Origin: CAVVFX01 sp963777595
Lineage (GTDB): Bacteria > Acidobacteriota > Terriglobia > Bryobacterales > Bryobacteraceae
Direction of reading: 5' to 3'
Length of the DNA stretch: 64,000 nucleotides
NCBI GenBank assembly: GCA_963777595.1
Contig: CAVZRE010000073.1
Location: forward strand, 1-64,000
Part shown: positions 9,892 through 17,800 of the stretch, in pieces
Position numbering within the stretch: the first letter of the stretch is position 1
Layout of the letters: each line of letters starts with the position of its first letter
Position numbers and translations under genes: made by a program
Notes under the pieces: generated by a model
Told to the model about the DNA's origin: nothing
The model's input: the letters and a program-made list of their open reading frames with translations, nothing else
Database searches by the model: none

Positions 9892-10899
9892 CTATGGCTG
9901 ATAGGTCTTGCTGAAACCGTTGCGCAAGTTCGTCATGGTGAACTGCCCCTTCGAATCGACCGAAGCCTTTAAAAGGTTGCCTTTGCATTCCGCGGTTGGC
10001 TCCAGATTCGCGATCATGCGTTCCTCGGTATTGACTTCCTTCGGAGTGCCCAGCGCAAGATGCCCCTGCCAGATGTCCTCGAGGCCTGAGGACTTGCGCA
10101 GCGTCTCGAAAACGCTCGGCGGTCCGCCTTTGCGCGGCCCATCGTTCATAACCGCCACCTTCGGCTGAATGGCCCAGACAAATTGCGGAGAGTTGGAACG
10201 GTCCAGGCCATGGTGGGTGGTCTGGTACAGGTCGATCTTGCCGATCAGGTTGGCTGGGCACACCAGCTTCTGCTCGTAGTTCCACGTCAGATCGCCCATG
10301 TCAATGAAGCTGAACTTTCCGTACCGGAGCACGAACCCGACGCTTTGGTCGTTATCCGGATCGGGTTCCGCGGCGTGTTCCTTGAACTCCGCGCAAGCCG
10401 CGTTTGCCGCGCCGCCGCCCTTGAGAGGCTTGGTGATTGCCTGCCCCGCCGACATGATCACTTCGATGTCGACGCCCTTCAGCGGAATCGTGTCTCCTGG
10501 CTTCAGAATTTTGCGCTTGCCGCCCGACAATTTTTCGTATTCTTTGTATGCGGCCGCGACCTTCGGCCGATTCATCTCGACCGATTCACCGTGGTCCATA
10601 TACATCTCGATCGGAATCATCTTGGCCAGGGCGGGCATCGCCCCTATGTGATCGCCGTGAAAATGCGTCGTCAAAAGAATGTCGATCTTCTTCAGCCCGG
10701 CCTGTTGGGTCGCGGCAAAAATCCGCTTGGCATCGCGATCGTCCGGAGTCTGGTTGGCGGTGTCCACCAGCAGCGACTGGCCGCTCGGTGAAACGATGAG
10801 AGTGGACGCGCCTCCTTCCGCGTCAATCCAATAGATTTCAAGGTTCTTTGCTGCAAGAAGGGGAATTGCGCAGACGAGCAGGATGCAGGTTTTCCACAT
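9892..10899 (-). CDS. Exported metallo-beta-lactamase-fold hydrolase (ComEC-C-terminal-like)
   Basis: 335 aa with a signal peptide at 1-17 (ending LLAAK). The MBL zinc motif is TTHFHGDHIGAMP around residues 77-89. Later ligand motifs are FIDMGDLTW and TTHHGLDRSNSPQF. The arrangement matches stand-alone MBL proteins resembling the ComEC C-terminal domain. It is predicted to be a periplasmic hydrolase of unknown substrate. It is transcribed in the same direction as pntB, 75 bases downstream of it, and converges on the permease gene at 9889 with 2 bases between stops. Confidence 0.88.
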   Translation of the reverse strand: MWKTCILLVCAIPLLAAKNLEIYWIDAEGGASTLIVSPSGQSLLVDTANQTPDDRDAKRIFAATQQAGLKKIDILLTTHFHGDHIGAMPALAKMIPIEMYMDHGESVEMNRPKVAAAYKEYEKLSGGKRKILKPGDTIPLKGVDIEVIMSAGQAITKPLKGGGAANAACAEFKEHAAEPDPDNDQSVGFVLRYGKFSFIDMGDLTWNYEQKLVCPANLIGKIDLYQTTHHGLDRSNSPQFVWAIQPKVAVMNDGPRKGGPPSVFETLRKSSGLEDIWQGHLALGTPKEVNTEERMIANLEPTAECKGNLLKASVDSKGQFTMTNLRNGFSKTYQP

Positions 10900-10974
10900 G
10901 CCACGCCAGTTTATCAGGAAGCCAAGCCGTCGCCCGCTCCTTGACTGCGTGAGCTTGCGGCCAAGAACGCTCTA

Positions 10975-12369
10975 TTACGCGTTCACTAGCGCCGGCAGTT
11001 CTTTATTGATCGCCGTCACAAATGCCTTGGCGTCGCCAAAGAGCATCAGCGTGTGCTCGTTATAGTAAAGCTCGTTGTCGATACCCGCGAAGCCGGGATT
11101 CATGCTCCGCTTCACGATCATGACCGTGTGGGCCTTATCCACATTCAGAATCGGCATGCCGTAAATCGGACTGGTCTTGTCATGCCGCGCCGCCGGATTC
11201 ACGACGTCGTTGGCGCCAATCACCAGCGCAACATCGGTTTCCGGGAATTCATCGTTAATGTCTTCCATCTCCACCAGCCGGTCGTAAGGAATGTTGGCCT
11301 CCGCGAGCAGGACGTTCATGTGTCCGGGCATTCGTCCGGCCACCGGATGAATGGCAAACTTGACGTCGACCCCCCGCTTGACCAGCGCTTCGGCCAGTTC
11401 GGCTAGCTTGTGCTGGGCCTGCGCAACAGCCATTCCATATCCGGGCACAATGATGACCTTGCGGGCGGCCTCGAGCAGCATAGCCGCGTCTTCCGCAGTG
11501 GCGCTGCGAACCGGACGAGCTTCCTGTTTTCCCGCAACCGACGTGGTGGCCTGGCCAAACGCGCCAAAAAGCACGTTGGCAAAGGACCGGTTCATCGCCT
11601 TGCACATGATCACCGAAAGAATGAAGCCTGACGCGGCGTTCAAAGCGCCCGCGATAATCAGCAGATGATTCTGCAGCGCGAACCCCATCGCGCAGGCGGA
11701 TAATCCGGCGTAAGAATTCAGCAGCGCAATCACCGTCGGCATGTCGCCGCCGCCGATCGGAATGATGAGCAGGACGCCGAACAGCAGCGAGAGCCCGATA
11801 TAGACCGGAAAGGCCCATTGAGGCGCCGAGTCTGAGATCATCCATAAGCCGATTCCCAGCGCCACGGCAAACAGGATCAGGTTGACGAAGTTTTGACCCT
11901 TGTAAGTCATGGGGCGCGTCGGAATCAATTCCTGCAGTTTGGCGAAAGCCATGACACTAGCCGTCGCCGTCAGATAGCCGAGCAGGATTTCAATGGCCAG
12001 CGCCGTGAGGATGAAGGCTCCGGGGTTTTCGCCGGCCGAACTGTACCGGTAGTATTCCGCCGTGCCGACGAGCGCTGCGGCCAGCGACCCAAAGGCATGC
12101 GAAAGCGCAGTCAATTGCGGAACCGCGGTCATCGGCATCAGGTAGGCGAGTGGCGCTCCAATCGCCGCGCCGATGAACAGCGCGATGAGAATCCACTCGT
12201 AGTTCACGATCTCGTGGCGCATGAGGGTCCCGATCACAGCGAGGAGCATCCCGATTTGCCCGGCCATCACACCTTGACGGGCGGTCACCGGCGAGTTGAG
12301 CCATTTGATCGACGCGATGATCGCCATGGCCGCGGCGATATAGGTGAACTGCCAGATCTGTCCGGTCAC
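10975..12369 (-). CDS. pntB: NAD(P) transhydrogenase beta subunit
   Basis: 464 aa inner-membrane subunit that couples hydride transfer from NADH to NADP+ to proton entry. About nine TM helices occupy residues 1-265. The cytosolic NADP(H)-binding domain III follows with VIIVPGYGMAVAQAQ, AIHPVAGRMPGHMNVLLAEA, MEDINDEF, VIGANDVVNPAA and the closing MNPGFAGIDNELYY. All family signatures are intact and the length is normal. It lies 2 bases after pntAB, the last gene of a tight three-gene operon. Confidence 0.98.
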   Translation of the reverse strand: MTGQIWQFTYIAAAMAIIASIKWLNSPVTARQGVMAGQIGMLLAVIGTLMRHEIVNYEWILIALFIGAAIGAPLAYLMPMTAVPQLTALSHAFGSLAAALVGTAEYYRYSSAGENPGAFILTALAIEILLGYLTATASVMAFAKLQELIPTRPMTYKGQNFVNLILFAVALGIGLWMISDSAPQWAFPVYIGLSLLFGVLLIIPIGGGDMPTVIALLNSYAGLSACAMGFALQNHLLIIAGALNAASGFILSVIMCKAMNRSFANVLFGAFGQATTSVAGKQEARPVRSATAEDAAMLLEAARKVIIVPGYGMAVAQAQHKLAELAEALVKRGVDVKFAIHPVAGRMPGHMNVLLAEANIPYDRLVEMEDINDEFPETDVALVIGANDVVNPAARHDKTSPIYGMPILNVDKAHTVMIVKRSMNPGFAGIDNELYYNEHTLMLFGDAKAFVTAINKELPALVNA

Positions 12370-12371
12370 GG

Positions 12372-12674
12372 TTATCCCTTCCCTTTCGAAGGCGCCTTCT
12401 TGAACATCTTGAGCATCCGGTCAGTAATCAGGAAGCCGGCAACCACGTTGATGGTAGACGCCGTGACCGCGATGCATCCCAGCACCCGGCTCAACCCGGG
12501 AGCGTTGCCCGAGCCGGCAATCACCAGGGCCCCCACCACTGAGATAGCCGAAATGGCGTTGCTCAGCGACATCAGCGGCGTGTGGAGCAGCGGAGATACC
12601 CGGTGAACCAGTTCGAGACCCAGGGCAATCGCCAGAATAAAAACATAAATGCTGAGTTCGAGTTCGTTGCTCAT
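12372..12674 (-). CDS. pntAB: NAD(P) transhydrogenase alpha subunit part 2 (membrane domain)
   Basis: 100 aa from the ATG at 12674 (MSNELELSIYVFILA). It has three to four TM helices matching the C-terminal membrane part of PntA, including RVSPLLHTPLMSLSNAISAI. Its ATG overlaps the stop of pntAA (ATGA). It exists as a separate gene, as in Rhodospirillum and other organisms with a split PntA, instead of being fused to domain I as in E. coli. Confidence 0.96.
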   Translation of the reverse strand: MSNELELSIYVFILAIALGLELVHRVSPLLHTPLMSLSNAISAISVVGALVIAGSGNAPGLSRVLGCIAVTASTINVVAGFLITDRMLKMFKKAPSKGKG

Positions 12675-13819
12675 GCATGCACCTCTTTCAGGATCTGTTG
12701 GACCCGTGGATGCACCACGGCGCCCCCGCGCGCTACCAGACACTCGGTGAGGATAGAGTCCTCCGTATCCGGCTTGAATTCCCCTTTTGCCAGCATCAGC
12801 TTGAGCAGTTCCAGAAGATTGCGAGCGTACATCTGGCTGGCGTGATACGGGAGTTCGGAAGGCAGATTCACCGGCCCCAGGATTTGCACGCCCCGCTCGA
12901 TAACCGTCTCGCCGGACCGGGTCAACTCGCAATTGCCGCCGCGTTCTGCTGCCAGATCCACAATCACCGAGCCAGGCGCCATGCCATAGACCATTTCCTT
13001 CGTGATCAGCAGTGGCGCTTTCTTGCCGGGCACGGCTGCAGTCGTAATGACAACGTCCTGGTCTTTAAATACGGCAGCCATCTGTTCCCGCTGCTTGCGA
13101 ATGGTTTCTTCGTCGAGAGCGGCGGCATAGCCACCCTGGCCTTCCGCCTTCGCGCCCAGCGTGATCGGCACGAACTTGGCTCCCAGGCTTTCGATCTGCT
13201 CCCGGACGGCTTCGCGAACATCGTAGCCGCTCACCACCGCGCCCAACCGCCGCGCCGTCGCGATGGCCTGCAGACCCGCTACCCCGGCGCCGATGACGAA
13301 GACGCGCGCGGGAGTAATTGTACCGGCTGCCGTCGTCATCATCGGAAACAGGCGCGGCAAGGCATTGGCGGCGAGAAGCACGGCTTTGTAGCCCGCGATC
13401 GAGGCCATCGACGAGAGCGCGTCCATCGATTGGGCGCGAGTCGTTCTAGGCACCAGTTCCATGGAAAAGAGCCGCACCCCCTGGCGAGCCAGCTCCTGCG
13501 ACACCTGCGGGTCGCCCAGCGGGTCGCAGAATCCAATCAGCGTGTGACGCCCGTCTAAAGACGGGGAGTAGTTGATCCGCACGAACAGAAGGATTTGCGA
13601 GTTCTCGACCACTTCGGCCGGGGAGGCAGCGATTTTGGCCCCGCGAGCCTCATATTCGCTATCAAGAAAACCGGCAGCCTCTCCCGCACGGCTCTCGATG
13701 AGAACCTCGGCGCCCAATTTGCGGAGCGCATCCACTACGCGCGGCACCGTGGCTACGCGCCGCTCGGGATGCCCGTCGGCATGGCCCGTTTCCTTGAGAA
13801 TCCCGACCGTAACTGCCAA
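12671..13819 (-). CDS. pntAA: NAD(P) transhydrogenase alpha subunit part 1 (NAD-binding domain I)
   Basis: 382 aa from a TTG start at 13819 (LAVTVGILKETG), preceded by AAGGAG with 7-base spacing. This start is preferred to a longer in-frame reading that adds an Arg/Cys-rich tail foreign to the family. It shows the alanine-dehydrogenase/PntA fold: GILKETGHADGHPERRVATVP, the RQD-loop equivalent RAQSMDALSSMASIAG and the NAD site GAGVAGLQAIATARRLGA. It is first in the pntAA-pntAB-pntB operon and supplies NADPH. Confidence 0.97.
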   Translation of the reverse strand: MAVTVGILKETGHADGHPERRVATVPRVVDALRKLGAEVLIESRAGEAAGFLDSEYEARGAKIAASPAEVVENSQILLFVRINYSPSLDGRHTLIGFCDPLGDPQVSQELARQGVRLFSMELVPRTTRAQSMDALSSMASIAGYKAVLLAANALPRLFPMMTTAAGTITPARVFVIGAGVAGLQAIATARRLGAVVSGYDVREAVREQIESLGAKFVPITLGAKAEGQGGYAAALDEETIRKQREQMAAVFKDQDVVITTAAVPGKKAPLLITKEMVYGMAPGSVIVDLAAERGGNCELTRSGETVIERGVQILGPVNLPSELPYHASQMYARNLLELLKLMLAKGEFKPDTEDSILTECLVARGGAVVHPRVQQILKEVHA

Positions 13820-14806
13820 GTTTTTTCTCCTTACTCTACATCTGTGGCAGGCCCGAACACGCGAATTGCCGCACATCTGCAATCGACGATACGGACCGCC
13901 TGGTTCGCGCGCGGCTGTAGGGCCGTGAGCCTAATAAGAATCATATCTGGAAACAGACTCCGTCGCGGAGTTCTAATAATGAGGACGCTGAAAGCGGGCT
14001 TTGGTTTCTTTGGCGGGGCTTTGTTTGGCTGGGATTTCGGAGAAGAGGAGCATCGGGCTCCGCTGATCGCCATGTTTAAAAGTCCACCCGATTGCACCGG
14101 AGGAAGCGCACGTCGACCGCGGAGGCAGCGGTCGAAACAAAATCGAAGTGGATCACAGCGATCAGCAGGGGGCAATTCTGCCCATCCCGAAGTTGCCGCC
14201 TGGAGTACCACCCGCGGCAGGCTTGTTTGCCGTGCGGTTGGCTGGCGGCGAGGCGCTATATCGTAATACACCAATGTCCATTACAAGCTTCTGATGGAAG
14301 CCGGTCTCAAATTCGTTGGTTTGTCTCCGCTCGTAAAGCAGTTGGCGGGCCAGATTTGCAGGACCTTCAATGTCGCTGAAAGGGAAGTGACTTACGCGTC
14401 AGACAAGGTCCTGACAATCTTCCTTCTTTGGGGGCAGAGGCGCAGTCTGTTGCGCGATCTCGCGCAAGCCCGTCCGGTCGCGACATCATGAGCTGGCTGC
14501 AGCCCCCTATCGGCCGGCGTTTGGCGGGTGTTCCGCCTCAGTCGCACCGGAAGAGCTGTCCCAAAAGCGGCTGGCCGGCGGACGAATGGGCTCCAGCCTA
14601 AAGGGTTCGCCGCCAGCTGCCGATAAGTAGTAGGGAGGGAAAACCGAACTGTAAGACCGTCGCCTCTCGCTCGATTTGAGTGCAAAGCGACTGAAGATTA
14701 CAGAGATTTTTCCTGTTTCCCCACACTAACTCTACGAATGAGGTCGAAATTGGCCGGGGTTCGCCATGAGTGTTAGGTAGAGACAAAACATTTTCGGTGA
14801 CTTGAT
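13820..14806. other. Long intergenic region with part of a shared leader motif
   Basis: Nearly 1 kb between the divergent pnt operon and the giant Ig-repeat gene. Short open frames exist on both strands, but none has a recognisable family, a good ribosome binding site or convincing composition. At 14586-14627 there is an ATGGGCT-CC-AGCCTAAAGG stretch ending in CCGATAAG. It resembles sequences ahead of two other secreted-protein genes. No tRNA or mobile element is seen. Confidence 0.5.
14586..14627 (+). promoter_or_regulatory. Candidate structured leader element of the Ig-repeat gene
   Basis: ATGGGCTCCAGCCTAAAGG, a short spacer, then CCGCC...CCGATAAG, 180 bases before the ATG at 14807. A close relative lies at 39761-39794 on the minus strand, ahead of another TIGR03437 gene. 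There is faint similarity to the 3' half of c-di-GMP-I (GEMM) riboswitches, but the GGCAAACC block is not found. I do not call it a riboswitch. Confidence 0.3.
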
Positions 14807-17800
14807 ATGAGCGCGGGACGGCGTTTCGGTTTCATCGGCATTCTTCATTTTTCTCTCACGGCGGCGTCATTCCTGCTTGGCGCACCCAAGCTTGCGGCGG
14901 CGGCGACTCCGGCGTTGACAGTCACCCCTGCCACGCTCGCTTCGGGGACTGTGAATGCCCCCTATTCGGCCTCTCTGAATGCTACGGGCGGCACGCCGCC
15001 TTATTCCAATTGGGTCCTCTCTACCGGCACGCTGCCGGCGGGAATAACGCTCAGTACGGCAGGCGTCTTAAGCGGCACGCCGACAAAAACCGGACTCTCC
15101 ACGTTCAAGGTGAAAGTCACCGACAGCGCCAATGCCTCAGCCACATCCGCGTCCTTGACGTTAACCATCACGGCCGCACTCGCGATCTCCACCTCGACCA
15201 CTTTAACCGCGGGGAAGGTGAATGCCGCCTACTCGCTGACCCTGGCCGCGACCGGCGGCACGCCGCCATATTCGGGCTGGACGATTAGCGGCGGTACTGC
15301 GCCGCCAGGCTTGACGCTCAGTTCGGCAGGCGTCTTAAGCGGCACGCCAACGGCTGCGGCCGCATACAGTTTCACCGTGGGCGTCAGCGATAAGGCCGGC
15401 GCCTCCGCCACGGCATCTTTTCAGTTAACCATCGCTCCGGGAAAACTGGCGATCACGACCACCTCGACGCTACCTGCCGGCAACGCGAATCTTGGTTACG
15501 CGGAATCTCTCGTCGCATCGGGTGGTACACCGCCGTATACGTCTTGGGCTACCACTACGGGTACGCTACCCCCGGGAATCATTCTCAGCTCGGCCGGAAC
15601 CTTGTCCGGAGTGCCCACCGCGCAAGGCGCTTACACCTTCACAGTTCAGGTGACGGATAGCGCCAGTACCACCGCATCCACTCCATTTTCGTTGACCATT
15701 AATCCGCCGGTACTGGCCGTCGCGACGAATTCACCCCTACCGTCCGGTCAGGTGAACGCCCTTTATTCACAGACCCTGACCGCGACCGGCGGCACGCCGC
15801 CCTACGCGAATTGGACGACCGCTTCGGGCAGCACATTGCCGCCAGGTTTGACACTCACTTCAGCAGGTGTTCTCGCTGGAACTCCGTCGAGTTCCGGCGT
15901 TTACAGCTTTATGGTCCAGGTGAGCGATCATGCCGGCGGTTCAGCATCGGCATCGCTCCAGCTGTCCATTGTTCCGGGTGTCCTGGCGATGACCTCCACG
16001 TCGCCCCTCACGTCCGGAAAGGTGGGCGTCAACTATTCGCAGACTCTCATCGCGACGGGCGGCAGGCCTCCGTATACCTGGGCAACCAACAGCAGCGTCC
16101 CGGGAGTTTCCTTCAGTACGGGCGGCGTTTGGAGCGGAATTCCCTCTGCCGCCGGGACGTTTAGCTTTACCATTCAAGTAGCCGACTCCGCTGGTGCGAA
16201 TGCGTCCGCCGGGTTCCAGATTACCATCAGTCCAAGCACGCCCGTCACCATCAGCACCACCTCGCCTCTGCCGTCGGGCAGCGTGAATTCCAGCTACCTC
16301 CAATACATGGCTGCCGCCTACGGTACACCTCCTTACGTCAATTGGACGGTGATCTCGGGCGCGCTCCCGCAGGGCTTATCTCTCAGTTCCTCAGGGGCCG
16401 TGAGTGGAACACCGGCCGCCGCGGGCACCTCCAGTTTTACGATTCAGGTGACCGATAATGGAGGCGTCAACGCATCCGCTCCCTTTCAACTGACCATCAA
16501 TGCCGCCAAGTTGTCGGTCAGTACCCCATCACCCCTGCCGTCCGGAAAGGTGAATTCCAATTATTCCTTTTCGATGGTAGCCGGCGGCGGCACGCCTCCT
16601 TACACGTGGATTTCCAATAACACCACCCCCGGCTTGACATTCAGTTCGGCCGGCGTGTTGAGCGGAACACCAACCACCGCGGGCACTTACAATTTCAGCG
16701 TTCAAGTCACCGACAGCGTTGCCGCTACCGCAACCGCCCAACTTCAGCTCACCGTCAATCCCCCCGCGCTGGCCATCGTCACCACTTCGCCGCTCCCGGC
16801 GGGTCAGATCGGCACGATGTACTCGCAAGTCCTTACGGCCAGCGGTGGCACACCGCCATATAACTGGTCCACCACCAGCACTACGCCGACCGGACTCGGG
16901 CTCAACTCGGCAGGTCTCATCAACGGAATGCCCGGCAGCATCGGAACCTTCAATTTCACAGTCCAGGTAAGTGATAAGAGTGGCGCCAATGTCTCCGCTC
17001 CATTTCAATTGACCGTCAACCCGGCTGCCTTAGTAATTACCACGTCGTCCCCGCCAACTTCCGGCAGAGTGAACACCAATTACTCCCTTCTTCTGGCCGC
17101 GAATGGAGGCACGCCCCCTTACGCAAATTGGACGATCGCAAGCGGAGCGCTTCCACCCGGCCTGACGCTTAGCGCAGCCGGGCTGCTCGGTGGCACGCCG
17201 GTAAGCGCAGGAACCTACAGTTTCACGATTCGTTTAACGGATAATGCCGGCTCTTCCGCAACTGCGTTTCTCCAACTGACGATCAATCCCGCGGCGCTGG
17301 TGATCACGACCGCTTCCCTTTTGCCGGCCGGAAAGGTGAATACCAGTTATTTTCAGTCCCTGGCCGCTACCGGGGGAACGCCTCCCTACATGAGCTGGAC
17401 GATTCAGACGGGTGCGCTGCCGCCGGGATTGACGCTCAATTCAGCGGGCACTCTGACGGGGACGCCGGCGACGGCGGGAAACTACAGCTTTACTGCTCAA
17501 GTAACCGACAGTGCCAACGCAACCGGATCGGCCCCATTCCAGTTGACCATCAATCCGGGTCCACTCGGAATCACGACCCTCTCGCCTTTAACCGCGGGAC
17601 GCGTGAATGTCGTCTATTCTCAATCCCTCGCGGCCAGCGGCGGAACTCCGCCTTATGCCAACTGGACCACCCCGAGCGGGACGCTGCCGCCGGGCTTGAC
17701 GCTGACTCAGGCAGGCGTACTGGGTGGAACACCAACCAGCGCCGGCGCCTATAACTTCACCATCCAGATCGTCGACAAGGCCGGCGCAATCGCGGCAGCC

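Noticed and set aside
12677..13558. 293-aa frame antisense to pntAA
   Set aside because: Lies opposite a complete, well-conserved NAD-binding subunit and shows no motif.
13831..14274. 147-aa open frame on the minus strand upstream of the pnt operon
   Set aside because: Pro/Arg/Ala-rich with no family pattern, no signal and no good ribosome site; it looks like a chance open frame in GC-rich DNA.
14294..14491. 65-aa open frame before the Ig-repeat gene
   Set aside because: No recognisable motif, poor start context, and it ends within the leader region; insufficient support.
14541..14640. c-di-GMP-I (GEMM) riboswitch
   Set aside because: Some likeness in the 3' half, but the conserved GGCAAACC and tetraloop-receptor blocks are missing.
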